From: a virus
Virus record (IMG/VR): IMGVR_UViG_3300036944_001289
Span: 124,001 to 188,000 of that record
Reading direction: 5' to 3' (one strand)
Length of the DNA: 64,000 nucleotides
Shown: positions 41,421 to 50,335 of the stretch, in pieces
Layout: the number at the start of each line of letters is the position of its first letter
How positions within the stretch are numbered: position 1 is the stretch's first letter
Notes under the pieces: generated by a model
What the model saw: the letters and a program-made list of their open reading frames with translations, nothing else
Told to the model about the DNA's origin: nothing
The model's database searches: none
Translations under genes and position numbers: made by a program

Positions 41421-42275
41421 TTAGTACTTACCTAATTCTTTTAGGTAAGGAGAAATTTGTTGCACGCCTTCTGTGATCACTTCTTCTGTCTGTTCTGTAA
41501 CAACATGATCAACATCTTGGCGCTCATTTAGTGCTTCTTCTTTCAAGACTTCGAGTCTATCTGTTAATTTCTTATTGAAGAGTTTGACTGTGTAATCAAA
41601 ATTTTCATTTATAAATTCCAGCGATTTGCCAGCCATTACTTTCTTAACGTAATATTTTTCTTGATCGTTAAGTTTGGCGGTTTTTTGTTCTAGAATCAAA
41701 CCAGCTTGTATTTGCTGTAGGGATTCTTTTAACATAGCGTTTTCGCTTTGGATAGACTCAAGCTTTTTAGAAGCTTCATTTATTTGGTTTTTACCATCAA
41801 GCACTGCATCTTTGATAGAATCTCTTTCAAGTGCAGATGTGACAGCTAAAGTGTTTCGTAGTGATTCAAGTAGTTTGGCTGCTTTCTTGTTTTTAACAGC
41901 TTCTTGAATGTCAGCAGCAGGTACTATCTCTTCAAGATAAGCTTCGAGATAGTCACTGATAGATTCAACTAAGGTTTGTTTAAACTTCTTAGCATCTTCA
42001 TTTAGTGTTCTCTCATACTTAGAAACAACCTTCTTAAGTTTGTTTGCTCTATCTAGTTCAATAGCTTCTACTACCTTTTCTAATTTAATTGTATGATCTT
42101 TATCAATAGCTTCGAGTAGTTGCTCGAGCTTCTTAGTATAAAGTTCATCTTGTTCAGCAAGAGCTTTCTCAACATGGAGTTCAACTTTTGCTTTTACCTT
42201 TGATTCAATAGCCTCTTGAATCATTTTTAAAGATTCAGGTGAGAGGTCTTTTAATTGTTCGTTAATATTCTCCAT
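41421..42275 (-). CDS. Prohead scaffolding core protein (gp22-like)
   Basis: 284 aa, almost entirely charged alpha-helix/coiled coil (K-L-E-Q-L-L-E-A-I-D-K, etc.), with several (L/I)-x-E sites where the prohead protease could degrade it after assembly. It sits between the protease/core genes and the capsid gene exactly as gp22 does in T4. A 9-bp inverted repeat (41427-41449) overlaps its last codons and may tune expression relative to the capsid gene. Confidence 0.8.
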   Translation of the reverse strand: MENINEQLKDLSPESLKMIQEAIESKVKAKVELHVEKALAEQDELYTKKLEQLLEAIDKDHTIKLEKVVEAIELDRANKLKKVVSKYERTLNEDAKKFKQTLVESISDYLEAYLEEIVPAADIQEAVKNKKAAKLLESLRNTLAVTSALERDSIKDAVLDGKNQINEASKKLESIQSENAMLKESLQQIQAGLILEQKTAKLNDQEKYYVKKVMAGKSLEFINENFDYTVKLFNKKLTDRLEVLKEEALNERQDVDHVVTEQTEEVITEGVQQISPYLKELGKY

Positions 42276-42278
42276 AAA

Positions 42279-42473
42279 TTAGAAAAGTTTTGCGTTATTA
42301 TTATTTATTATTTTTTGCTTTATTTTTTGTTCAATGGCAACTTTTATTGAGTCTTTAGCAGATTTAGGCTTATTACTCAATATATTGTCAATAAAATTAT
42401 GCAAGGACTCTTTAACTACAGAACGCTTACTGTGTTTTTTTACCTTTTCTTTTATCTTATGTTTTTTTCTCAT
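42279..42473 (-). CDS. Small prohead core protein (gp68/gp67-like)
   Basis: 64 aa, Lys-rich. The block NFIDNILSNKPKSAKDSI, then A-I-E-Q-K-I ... A-K-L-F, matches the pattern of small core proteins encoded next to the prohead protease in T4-like phages. Located between protease and scaffold genes. Confidence 0.55.
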   Translation of the reverse strand: MRKKHKIKEKVKKHSKRSVVKESLHNFIDNILSNKPKSAKDSIKVAIEQKIKQKIINNNNAKLF

Positions 42474-42474
42474 A

Positions 42475-43137
42475 TTATAATTTATTTATAAAACTAAGAA
42501 TCGCGCTACGTAGATATTGATCTTTATCGGAGCGAGGTAAAGTTATTAACTTCTTTTCAAAAGTATCATATAATTCTTCATAATGTCCATTCTCTCTCAA
42601 TACATATTGTTTAGATTCGAGAATACCATTAACAAACGCTTTACCGAAACTTGGATCTGCAACGCAATCGATTGCTACTAGTCTAAAATCTTTTACTCTA
42701 TTACAACCGTTTGATTCAGGTATTAATTGCCCTAAAGCTCTAGAACTCATACCAACTTTAACACCGTCGTTAATAAGTGAGCGAACTATAAGACCTGTAG
42801 GTGTTGATAGTACTTTACTTTTACCGTAAAATACATTACCATCTCTTTTTAGTTCTGTAACTAAGTGACAGACTCTAGATAGATCTACGTCAGCTGTGGT
42901 AGGGTGATTAAGTTCACCCATTGCTCTACCAGGCTTAATCATATCATCTTCGTAGCGCTGAACTTCACGGACCATTTCATCGATAGGATATAGACGCTTA
43001 TTTCTATTGACACCCTCTGCCATCATATATGGCCCCTTTATATAGAGTGTTCTAGGTTCATTAGCATTACGCTCTTCAACGATATAAGAAAAATCGTTGT
43101 TATTAGTAGGTGTCTCAACTATTAGTCTAAAACTCAT
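42475..43137 (-). CDS. Prohead maturation protease (gp21-like)
   Basis: 220 aa. Serine protease of the T4 gp21/herpes assemblin type: MGELNHPTTADVD carries the catalytic His and VKVGMSSRALGQL the catalytic Ser; the last third (residues ~160-220) is the usual linker/core region. It cleaves scaffold and internal proteins after (L/I)-x-E, which makes it the presumed processing enzyme for the N-terminal tags described in the findings. Confidence 0.85.
   Translation of the reverse strand: MSFRLIVETPTNNNDFSYIVEERNANEPRTLYIKGPYMMAEGVNRNKRLYPIDEMVREVQRYEDDMIKPGRAMGELNHPTTADVDLSRVCHLVTELKRDGNVFYGKSKVLSTPTGLIVRSLINDGVKVGMSSRALGQLIPESNGCNRVKDFRLVAIDCVADPSFGKAFVNGILESKQYVLRENGHYEELYDTFEKKLITLPRSDKDQYLRSAILSFINKL
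42483..42490 (-). promoter_or_regulatory. Late promoter-like TATAAATA (minus)
   Basis: Nine nucleotides before ATG 42473; overlaps the end of the protease gene. Confidence 0.45.
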
Positions 43138-43144
43138 TTAATAT

Positions 43145-43152
43145 TATTTATA
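43145..43152 (-). promoter_or_regulatory. Late promoter-like TATAAATA (minus), protease gene
   Basis: Seven nucleotides before ATG 43137. Confidence 0.55.
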
Positions 43153-43171
43153 TGATGGTGTATCATATCCA

Positions 43172-43621
43172 TTAAGTTTTTATATTTAATTCTTTTTCTG
43201 TTAGTATAATAAACTCCATATTCTTTCTTTTAGCCCATTCTTTAGCTGCTATCCATTTTGCTTGATTGGTAATCCAGGTAGTTTGTTCGTATAGTATTGT
43301 TTTTTTATGTTTACCTTTTGTAGGTACTGGTTGTACCGTTTGTTTGCTAGGCTTAATTTCTATCAAAAGTTTTTGTTTATTACCGTCTTTATCTTTAAAG
43401 ACAACAAAATTATCTACAAAATATCTGTGAACTTTCTGATCTAAAGGGTTGATATATGGTACAATTATATTTTCACTACCCCATGCTAATATATTAGGAT
43501 TTGTATCAGCCCATCTAAAGAATTTTAACTCCCAACCACTACGATATACAGGATTGTTCTTTCCTAGATATTTTTCTATATTAATCGGTCGGTAAATTCC
43601 TTGCTTATATTTATTGGCCAT
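43172..43621 (-). CDS. Head completion protein (gp4-like nuclease fold)
   Basis: 149 aa, the size of T4 gp4 (150 aa). KYLGKNNPVYRSGWELKFFR, W-A-D-T-N-P-N-I-L-A-W-G-S-E and LLIEIKPSKQT show the endonuclease-like fold (E ... D ... E-x-K) seen in gp4, which is needed to finish filled heads. A TTTAAATA variant octamer lies 8 nt upstream. Confidence 0.8.
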   Translation of the reverse strand: MANKYKQGIYRPINIEKYLGKNNPVYRSGWELKFFRWADTNPNILAWGSENIIVPYINPLDQKVHRYFVDNFVVFKDKDGNKQKLLIEIKPSKQTVQPVPTKGKHKKTILYEQTTWITNQAKWIAAKEWAKRKNMEFIILTEKELNIKT

Positions 43622-43650
43622 AAATTAACTATTTAAAAAGTTAAATGTTT

Positions 43651-44496
43651 TCATTTTACAAACACACCACTATACATCATTGCATTACCCCATTTACTCG
43701 GATATAAAGACACATGTACATGTTTGAGACCATGGCTAATCAAATTAGCAGTAGTGTAGTTAGCATTTTTAACTTGTAGTAGGTTGTTCTTAATATTTTT
43801 ACCTATGTTTATGTTAAACTCATCTATATATGCGTCTTCCGGTAACTCATAGAAATTAGCATCATCTGGTTCAGTAGTGTTTATTGTATCACTCTCATCA
43901 TACTTAGACCTATTAATTCTGGTATCTATATAAGACTTAGATCTAATTAGATTAGTGAATGTAACATGAATAAATCCATTAGGTGTAAGATTATTGAATA
44001 CATGTGCTATCGCATCTATAGCCTCTGGTATTGCTGTAGTAGTAGTATCATAATCGACTATATCGAATAATATTGGTTTGTCTACAATATTATTATCAAC
44101 AACATTGATGAATTTTTGCGGTTGTTGTAATACATTTTCAAACTTAACAATTTTTCTTTTTGTAAAAGGCACATACACACTTAATTTATTATTAGATGCA
44201 TCTCTAATAAATCTTCGACCTTGTTCAAAAGCTTTAGTAGGGGTATAATCGACACCATATATCTCTATGGTTGGATTAGGTAGATTTGATATTATTTTAC
44301 GTTCAAAATCATAGGTATCTGGGAGAGATGCTATTCTAACCACTGGCTGTGCATTTAATTTATCAAACACCCCAAGTCTAGATAATATAGATATATAATT
44401 TTCTCTATCTTTAAGTTTGTTCTCGATAGAGAACCCAGTATGATACTCCTCTCTACGTTTACGTTCAATTAAAAAATAGTCCTTAAATGTTATCAT
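43651..44496 (-). CDS. Tagged protein with methyltransferase-like core
   Basis: 281 aa. The N-terminus MITFKDYFLIERKRREEY has the tag pattern (L-I-E-R). The centre reads P-I-L-F-D-I-V-D-Y-D and LTPNGFIHVTFTN, resembling the post-motif strands of a class I methyltransferase, but a clear motif I (G-x-G) is missing, so it may be inactive or a structural relative. It lies between head-completion and neck genes. Function unknown. Confidence 0.45.
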   Translation of the reverse strand: MITFKDYFLIERKRREEYHTGFSIENKLKDRENYISILSRLGVFDKLNAQPVVRIASLPDTYDFERKIISNLPNPTIEIYGVDYTPTKAFEQGRRFIRDASNNKLSVYVPFTKRKIVKFENVLQQPQKFINVVDNNIVDKPILFDIVDYDTTTTAIPEAIDAIAHVFNNLTPNGFIHVTFTNLIRSKSYIDTRINRSKYDESDTINTTEPDDANFYELPEDAYIDEFNINIGKNIKNNLLQVKNANYTTANLISHGLKHVHVSLYPSKWGNAMMYSGVFVK

Positions 44497-44517
44497 TATT
44501 ATTATGTGACCTAGTCC

Positions 44518-45666
44518 CTAGCCGACAAAGAATAGAGGAGGTTCATTATCACCAAGCCCGGGTGTAGCACCGGTATATAGTTGCTCTTCGAGTTTTTCCT
44601 TCTCAGCAAGACCTTCCGATAACATGTCTGCATTTACAGATCCACCACCGAATAATGTAGTACCTTGGTACTTACCACGCACTCTTGCAAGTACTATTTT
44701 TGTTAATGCAAGAGAATATTGATATACCCACTGCTCTTGTATTACATCTCTTAAAGGCTTTTCAACATAACAGCTTATAACACCATAATATTGTGAAGTG
44801 CTTTCACCAGCTTTTGGTTGAGGATATATTCTCATTAACTGAGTTCTTTCATTAAAGTCGTATGAAGGTTTAATTGCCAGTAACTTCTCTCTATTGTTTA
44901 ACCAGTCCTTTAATACATACCAGCTTATTAAATCAAAGCCGTAATTACCCATCGCATAACTGAAATAGGTTTGTTGTGCTAATGTTTGTTCAATTGTAAA
45001 CAGCGTATTAATACCTGTTGTAGATCCTTGTTCAAAGTCTGTAATAGCGATTACTTTACGATAATCCATTACGTCATAATCAAAAGAGTTATTATATTTT
45101 GTAGATGATACTGGTGTACCTAATTGTGTTATCTGTCTTTGAGATGTTTGTGTAAAATTAGCTGATAGAGATGAATTAAAAGCAGTAATTTGACTATATA
45201 TTGTTGTATCAAATATTTCATTTACAAATAGACCACCACTTAGTGCTGCAGATAAACTTGTAGATGTATTAAAGTAACCTGAATTTGTTGCTGTATTTAC
45301 TACGTATGCAACAGTTTGCTGTGGTACGTAATTTGTATATTGAGGGTTAGAAGTTTTACCTTTTGTCTGATCTAACACACTTGCATCGTTTAATGTTACT
45401 AAAGAGTCTAGTCTAATACCAACATCTTTCTCATAAAGGTTACTATTGAATAATATATACTCTCTGGTATAACCGGCAAATTTAGTAAACATTTCACAAG
45501 CTATGCTAATATTTTCATATAACTGGTCTCTATGAACCTCTACATTTATAAATGGGTAACCAAGGCTTCTAAGAATTCTTTCTGATAATCTATTAAAAGA
45601 AGTTATCTTGTTTGAAAGATTAGTACTTTGAAAAGCAGAGATGGGTGTTATATCGCACTGTGACAT
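44518..45666 (-). CDS. Neck protein (gp13-like)
   Basis: 382 aa. The N-terminal block LGYPFINVEVHRDQLYENIS followed by A-C-E-M-F-T-K-F-A-G is characteristic of gp13-type neck proteins in marine T4-like phages; a C-terminal Y-V-L-K-D-W-L ... R-G-K-Y-Q-G segment also fits. Neck proteins close the head and prepare it for tail joining. Longer than T4 gp13 (309 aa), mainly through a Ser/Thr-rich insert at ~85-175. Confidence 0.6.
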   Translation of the reverse strand: MSQCDITPISAFQSTNLSNKITSFNRLSERILRSLGYPFINVEVHRDQLYENISIACEMFTKFAGYTREYILFNSNLYEKDVGIRLDSLVTLNDASVLDQTKGKTSNPQYTNYVPQQTVAYVVNTATNSGYFNTSTSLSAALSGGLFVNEIFDTTIYSQITAFNSSLSANFTQTSQRQITQLGTPVSSTKYNNSFDYDVMDYRKVIAITDFEQGSTTGINTLFTIEQTLAQQTYFSYAMGNYGFDLISWYVLKDWLNNREKLLAIKPSYDFNERTQLMRIYPQPKAGESTSQYYGVISCYVEKPLRDVIQEQWVYQYSLALTKIVLARVRGKYQGTTLFGGGSVNADMLSEGLAEKEKLEEQLYTGATPGLGDNEPPLFFVG

Positions 45667-45671
45667 ATAGT

Positions 45672-45679
45672 TATTTATT
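45672..45679 (-). promoter_or_regulatory. Late promoter-like AATAAATA (minus), neck gene
   Basis: Five nucleotides (ACTAT) before ATG 45666; close to the portal stop codon. Confidence 0.55.
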
Positions 45680-45705
45680 AAGAGTCTATGATGTCAATGT
45701 TTTCG

Positions 45706-47475
45706 TTATTGTGGTGCGGGTGTTTCAGCTGGTGCTGCTTCTGCACCACCAGTTTCAACTGGAGCTTCTCCACCTACTTCAGCGGGACCTCCACCAAACT
45801 CCGGTGGTGAACCTGCTGGTGATTGTTGCTCACCCGCACCACCTATTTCACTACCTGCTGCTGCTTGATTTTGTTGACTCATTGTCTGTAGTTGATCTCT
45901 CCAATTTGGACCAGCATTTGTAATATTATTAAGCTCCCACTCAAGCTCTTTATCCTTACGGAGGAATTCACGATTTGCCTTAATGTCAATATCACTCCAA
46001 CCAAGAATTTTCTTTTGTAAATATGTAGGAGAGATAGTAGGATTGCTCGCAAGGGTATTAAAGTTATTTGTTTTAAGTTCTAATTTTTGGCTCTCTCTTA
46101 ACTCATAAAAGTTAGTAGGTACATTAAATTCTAATGATATATGCTGTTCTTTAATGTCGTATTTTTCTACTAGACCTTTAAGATTTAAGTGTGTTAAAAA
46201 TCCATTTTTTAATGCACCTGCAAATTGTTGTTGTAAGCGAATAATAAACTTAGCAAACTTGAGCTCTTCTCTTAAAATTTCTGCACCATCTTTGAAAGTA
46301 CTCTCAGAGTTAAGTCTATTAGTAGGTACTTTTAATGATTTGTAAAGTTTGTTTACAAAGTACATTAAGTCTGTTAGCTCACCAAGATTTGCACCACCAG
46401 CTAATTGTGTAACAGATGTGCCTTCGCTACCTTGTCTTTTTGCAAACCAAAAAGAGTCCAACATTGATTGTGGATTAAATTTCTGAACTATACCAGATTG
46501 ATTGACGTCGAAAGTCTTCTTGCTCCAGTACTCTTGAATTAATTTACGTAAATAAGCTTCAGCTTTTGGTGGTGGCATGTTACCAACATCAACATTAAAT
46601 ACTAGACGTTCAGGAGCTCTTACCAATCTATATATTACTATAGAGTCTTCTATAAGAGATAACTGTCTGTAAGCTCTTCTTGAATTTTCAATAAACGGTA
46701 ATCTAAAAGATTTATCTTGATTCCATATGCCAGAATTAATATATGTAACCTGGTTTTTATCCATAGGGATAAACTCATACTTAATTACTTTATTAGGCTT
46801 AGCAGGATCAAAAATAGGCTTTCTTAGAATATAACCTTTAATAATCATATTCTGAATATTATCAAAAATAGGATCGATTAACTCCGTAGGCAACTGTACC
46901 ACGCCAAGTATACCTTCTTCTGGAAACTTTTTATGAACTACATGTTCAAAGTAAACTTCACCCTCCACTATTAACTGTCTAAAATATTCCCAGCCTTTTC
47001 TTTCAAGATTAAAATATTCTACGTATTTTTGAAACTCTTTAATTATCTGTTCCTTATCTATATCTTTTAAGTCAATATTTTTAAATTGTAACTTAACAAT
47101 ATCACCTGCTTGATCTTTATTGATTGTTTCATCACAAATCTCATCTAAACAATCAGATATTTCAGAGAATGCCGCCATCACTCTGTAATCCATTATTCTC
47201 GCACCCTTATCAGCCTGTATATTGGCATATACCATATCATTGTATATGCCACCTTTTGCTATAGAACCAGATGGTGTGTTATTATAATCATTATCAAAAA
47301 ATACGCTATTACGAGCTAAAGCTTCGGAACGTTTAGACCCTGTGTCCTGGAATATTTGATACTTAGGATTTATCTGATTTAAGTATCCATTTAGATCAAG
47401 AGTTTGGTATGGTAACTTATTTACAAGGTTTTTAAAGAAACCACCGGATACTGTATTTTTATCGTCTGCAGCCAT
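45706..47475 (-). CDS. Portal protein (gp20-like)
   Basis: 589 aa (T4 gp20 is 524). Typical portal blocks include YRVMAAFSEISDCLDEICDE near 96, YFEHVVHKKFPEEGIL, FRLPFIENSRRAYRQLSLIE, IYRLVRAPERLVFNVDVGNM and DSFWFAKRQGSEGT. The C-terminal ~60 residues are a Gly/Ala/Pro/Glu-rich extension, probably disordered. Forms the dodecameric DNA channel of the head. An ATTAAATA variant octamer lies 6 nt upstream. Confidence 0.9.
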   Translation of the reverse strand: MAADDKNTVSGGFFKNLVNKLPYQTLDLNGYLNQINPKYQIFQDTGSKRSEALARNSVFFDNDYNNTPSGSIAKGGIYNDMVYANIQADKGARIMDYRVMAAFSEISDCLDEICDETINKDQAGDIVKLQFKNIDLKDIDKEQIIKEFQKYVEYFNLERKGWEYFRQLIVEGEVYFEHVVHKKFPEEGILGVVQLPTELIDPIFDNIQNMIIKGYILRKPIFDPAKPNKVIKYEFIPMDKNQVTYINSGIWNQDKSFRLPFIENSRRAYRQLSLIEDSIVIYRLVRAPERLVFNVDVGNMPPPKAEAYLRKLIQEYWSKKTFDVNQSGIVQKFNPQSMLDSFWFAKRQGSEGTSVTQLAGGANLGELTDLMYFVNKLYKSLKVPTNRLNSESTFKDGAEILREELKFAKFIIRLQQQFAGALKNGFLTHLNLKGLVEKYDIKEQHISLEFNVPTNFYELRESQKLELKTNNFNTLASNPTISPTYLQKKILGWSDIDIKANREFLRKDKELEWELNNITNAGPNWRDQLQTMSQQNQAAAGSEIGGAGEQQSPAGSPPEFGGGPAEVGGEAPVETGGAEAAPAETPAPQ

Positions 47476-47496
47476 TTTAAATATTTAATATAAAAA

Positions 47497-47524
47497 ATAG
47501 ATTTATCAATTATAATAAATCTAT
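47497..47524 (-). terminator. Terminator between the repeat fibre and the portal gene
   Basis: A 10-bp stem (ATAGATTTAT with its complement, 47497-47506 and 47515-47524) and, on the minus strand, a following T-run; it lies downstream of the fibre gene. Confidence 0.55.
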
Positions 47525-47539
47525 AGATTTTAATTTATA

Positions 47540-49792
47540 TTAAGTATATAAACCACCCGTTGCTGCTACACCAAGAGCATTACCAAGTAAATAATTACTG
47601 GCACCACCATTTGTATAAATTAATGAATTATTCCATACATTATAATATTTACCTGAATAAACAGCGACACCAGAAAAGGTAGGTCTAGTTCCAAATGTTG
47701 GTGTAAGGTTAATTGTAGCAAGGTTACGTGCAACAGCAAAAGCATCTGTTAATGTCAAATTACCAGCACCATAAGCCAAATTAGACCCTGGATTAACACG
47801 TATATATCCATTGTTTTCAGCTAACATATGTGCATAAATTTGCGAACCACTTACGACACTTATATTCCAACTAGCATTTACCCATATTTCACCACCTTCT
47901 GTAGCATACAGATGAATTAACGCAGAATTACTACCTATAAACGTTATACCTGTACCTATTAACAATCTTGCTGTAGATCTTGCACAAGATGCAAATGTAA
48001 CTAATAAGTTTGATATACTTACCTGACCTCTACCTATACGAAATGGATTAGTATTATTTCCTAGTGTAACTGTACCGACACCAATACCACTTAGTGTCGT
48101 TAAATTAACATTCGTTGGTCCAAGAAGAAGATTACTAGATATTTCATATGTACCTGGTTTTAATAATATTGTTGGTGATACTGATGTTTGTATAGCTAAA
48201 CCACCAATGTAGTCAAATGCTTTTTGAACAGTTAAAAAAGGATTATCATCAGTACCGGTACCTGATAAATTACTACCTGTAGTTGAAACGTATAGTGTAA
48301 AATTAGTATCTATAGCGTTAGCTGTATTGACAGTTACATCTATATTTTGAGAACCAGCATCGGTAGCAGATATAGTTGTACCAACAAAATTAATACCAGT
48401 AACACCTACAACAACGGTAGTACCTTCATCCTTTATTGTTAACGATGATACAGCAAGGTTAGGATTAAAACTACTTAGAGTATTTAATACTATTTTCTCT
48501 GCAGATGTTATTAAACCTTTTGTTGAGGTAGTAGCTAGATCAAGCATCGAAGTTACTTGTGTAGGTGTTAAATCCTCAACATTACCGGTACCTGCTGTTA
48601 TTCTACCTTTAATGACATTAGTTGATACTTGCGATAATTTAGTATTACCAATTACACCGCTATCAACAGTCCAAGATGTACCGCTACCTGATACAGTTAT
48701 ATCACCTTTATCACCGTCAGTAAGACTGCCTGAAACACTTACTGTAATATTACCTGGTGAAGATAATGATGATTGAACACTTGCACCAATAAAATTAATA
48801 GATGATACAGATGTGGATATAGTAATACCTTCATCTTTTACGGTTAAAGATGGTGAGATGATATTGGGGTTGAAACTACTTAGAGTATTTAATACTATTT
48901 TCTCTGCAGATGTTATTAAACCTTTTGAAGACGTAGTAGCTAGATCAAGCATTAAAGTTGCTTGTGTAGTCGTTAAGTCTTCTAGATTACCTGTACCTGC
49001 TGTTGTTCTACCTTTAAAAACACCTGAAGATACTTGTGATAATTTAGCGTTACTAACTACATTAGAATCAATTGTCCAAGATGTACCTGAGCCAGATACA
49101 GTTATATCACCTTTATCGCCATCGGTAATTGCTCCAGAAACACTTACTATAATATTACTCGGTGATGATAATGATGATTGAACGCTTGCACCAATAAAGT
49201 TAATCGATGTTACAGAAGTTGATACAGTAGTACCTTCATCCTTTATTGTTAACGATGATACAGCAAGGTTAGGATTGAAACTACTTAGAGTATTTAATAC
49301 TATTTTCTCTGCAGATGTTATTAAACCTTTTGTGGAGGTAGTGGCTAAATCAAGCATTGAAGTTATCTGTGCTGTAGTTAGGTCTTGTACATCGCCCATA
49401 CCAGTTGATATTCTACCTTTAATAGTATTAGCAGATATAGTAGCTAATTTTGTATTTGTTACTGCATTAGAATCAATAGTCCAGGTAGCTCCTGAACTAG
49501 ACACGGTTATATCGCCTTTATCACCATCTGTAATTGATCCAGAAACACTTACAGTTATATTACCAGGAGAAGAGATAGATGCTTGTACTGTAGCTCCGAC
49601 AAAATTAATTGATGATACAGTAGTTGAAACTGTTGTACCTTCGTCTTTTATAGTTAAAACTTGTGGTATAGAAGACTTTATATCTGAAAATGTAATTTTA
49701 TTAACAACACCATCTGTGGTAGATATAGGAATAATATCACTATCACTTGGAGTTGTAATAGAAGATAAATCAATAAACTGTTTGTATTTCAT
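47540..49792 (-). CDS. Repeat-built tail fibre/adhesin-like protein
   Basis: 750 aa. The N-terminal attachment module (I-P-I-S-T-T-D-G-V-V-N-K-I-T-F-S-D-I) is followed by three ~125-residue tandem repeats, each with L-T-(I/V)-K-D-E-G-T, V-S-G-x-x-T-D-G-D-K-G-D-I-T-V, K-G-R-(I/T)-T-A-G-T-G-N-(V/L)-E-D-L and LITSAEKIVLNTLSSFNPN. The C-terminal ~270 residues look like a beta-helix domain (S-G-I-G-V-G-T-V-T-L-G-N) plus a tip. Nucleotide repeats are near identical, allowing domain gain or loss. Probably host recognition. Confidence 0.7.
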   Translation of the reverse strand: MKYKQFIDLSSITTPSDSDIIPISTTDGVVNKITFSDIKSSIPQVLTIKDEGTTVSTTVSSINFVGATVQASISSPGNITVSVSGSITDGDKGDITVSSSGATWTIDSNAVTNTKLATISANTIKGRISTGMGDVQDLTTAQITSMLDLATTSTKGLITSAEKIVLNTLSSFNPNLAVSSLTIKDEGTTVSTSVTSINFIGASVQSSLSSPSNIIVSVSGAITDGDKGDITVSGSGTSWTIDSNVVSNAKLSQVSSGVFKGRTTAGTGNLEDLTTTQATLMLDLATTSSKGLITSAEKIVLNTLSSFNPNIISPSLTVKDEGITISTSVSSINFIGASVQSSLSSPGNITVSVSGSLTDGDKGDITVSGSGTSWTVDSGVIGNTKLSQVSTNVIKGRITAGTGNVEDLTPTQVTSMLDLATTSTKGLITSAEKIVLNTLSSFNPNLAVSSLTIKDEGTTVVVGVTGINFVGTTISATDAGSQNIDVTVNTANAIDTNFTLYVSTTGSNLSGTGTDDNPFLTVQKAFDYIGGLAIQTSVSPTILLKPGTYEISSNLLLGPTNVNLTTLSGIGVGTVTLGNNTNPFRIGRGQVSISNLLVTFASCARSTARLLIGTGITFIGSNSALIHLYATEGGEIWVNASWNISVVSGSQIYAHMLAENNGYIRVNPGSNLAYGAGNLTLTDAFAVARNLATINLTPTFGTRPTFSGVAVYSGKYYNVWNNSLIYTNGGASNYLLGNALGVAATGGLYT
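47900..49700 (-). repeat. Three tandem ~380-bp coding repeats in the fibre gene
   Basis: The same string recurs near 48465-48520, 48880-48935 and 49275-49330 (coding ITSAEKIVLNTLSSFN), with matching upstream blocks about 380-400 bp apart. Boundaries are approximate. Confidence 0.6.
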
Positions 49793-49798
49793 TGTTAT

Positions 49799-49806
49799 TA
49801 TTTATA
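49799..49806 (-). promoter_or_regulatory. Late promoter-like TATAAATA (minus), fibre gene
   Basis: Six nucleotides before ATG 49792; overlaps the end of the upstream gene. Confidence 0.5.
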
Positions 49807-50335
49807 TAAGATAAATAGCGCTTGTGCTATCTACAAAAACATTATTATCGTTATCTACACATATGCTTAATAAAGACTCTGGCGTTAGGAATAACGATCT
49901 ACCATCTGGTCTTCTATATGTAAAAGATGATACGGGTCTAATATAGGTTATTATTAATGGTGTTGTTACAGATATTACAGTACTATTTGAAGATAAATAT
50001 GGTGAAAATAACGTTTTAGAGCTCTCTGAGTACCCAGCAACATTATATGGTATGAATTGTATATCACAATCACCTATTAATCTAGGTACATTTATTAAAA
50101 TATTATTTTTGTCTATAACAGTATAATCAACTAAAGAACCTGTAATAGGCTGCTGTCTTTTGAATATGTTTATACTAGTTAGTGATGGTAAAGAAAATGT
50201 ATCGTTACTCGATAACATAACATTTAAAAGCTTATCAAAATTATATCCCTGTAAACCTACAACACTTAAATTATTTGTGTTTGTGGTTAACGTATCGTAT
50301 AATTTTATACCATCGACTGTAATGCTGGTTATCAT
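49802..50335 (-). CDS. Hypothetical structural protein
   Basis: 177 aa from ATG 50335, chosen because it overlaps the gp15-like stop by 4 nt (ATGA). Beta-rich with immunoglobulin-like spacing (S-I-T-V-D-G ... L-S-V-V-G-L-Q-G-Y-N) and a C-terminal S-I-C-V-D-N-D-N-N-V-F. Probably a virion protein by position and composition. No family recognised. Confidence 0.5.
   Translation of the reverse strand: MITSITVDGIKLYDTLTTNTNNLSVVGLQGYNFDKLLNVMLSSNDTFSLPSLTSINIFKRQQPITGSLVDYTVIDKNNILINVPRLIGDCDIQFIPYNVAGYSESSKTLFSPYLSSNSTVISVTTPLIITYIRPVSSFTYRRPDGRSLFLTPESLLSICVDNDNNVFVDSTSAIYLI

Noticed and set aside
45645-45923. Plus-strand His/Leu-rich frame opposite the portal C-terminus
   Set aside because: Antisense of Gly/Ala/Pro/Glu-rich low-complexity codons.
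48813-49181. Plus-strand frames inside the fibre repeats (also 49275-49814)
   Set aside because: Antisense shadows of the repetitive fibre gene, no independent start signals.
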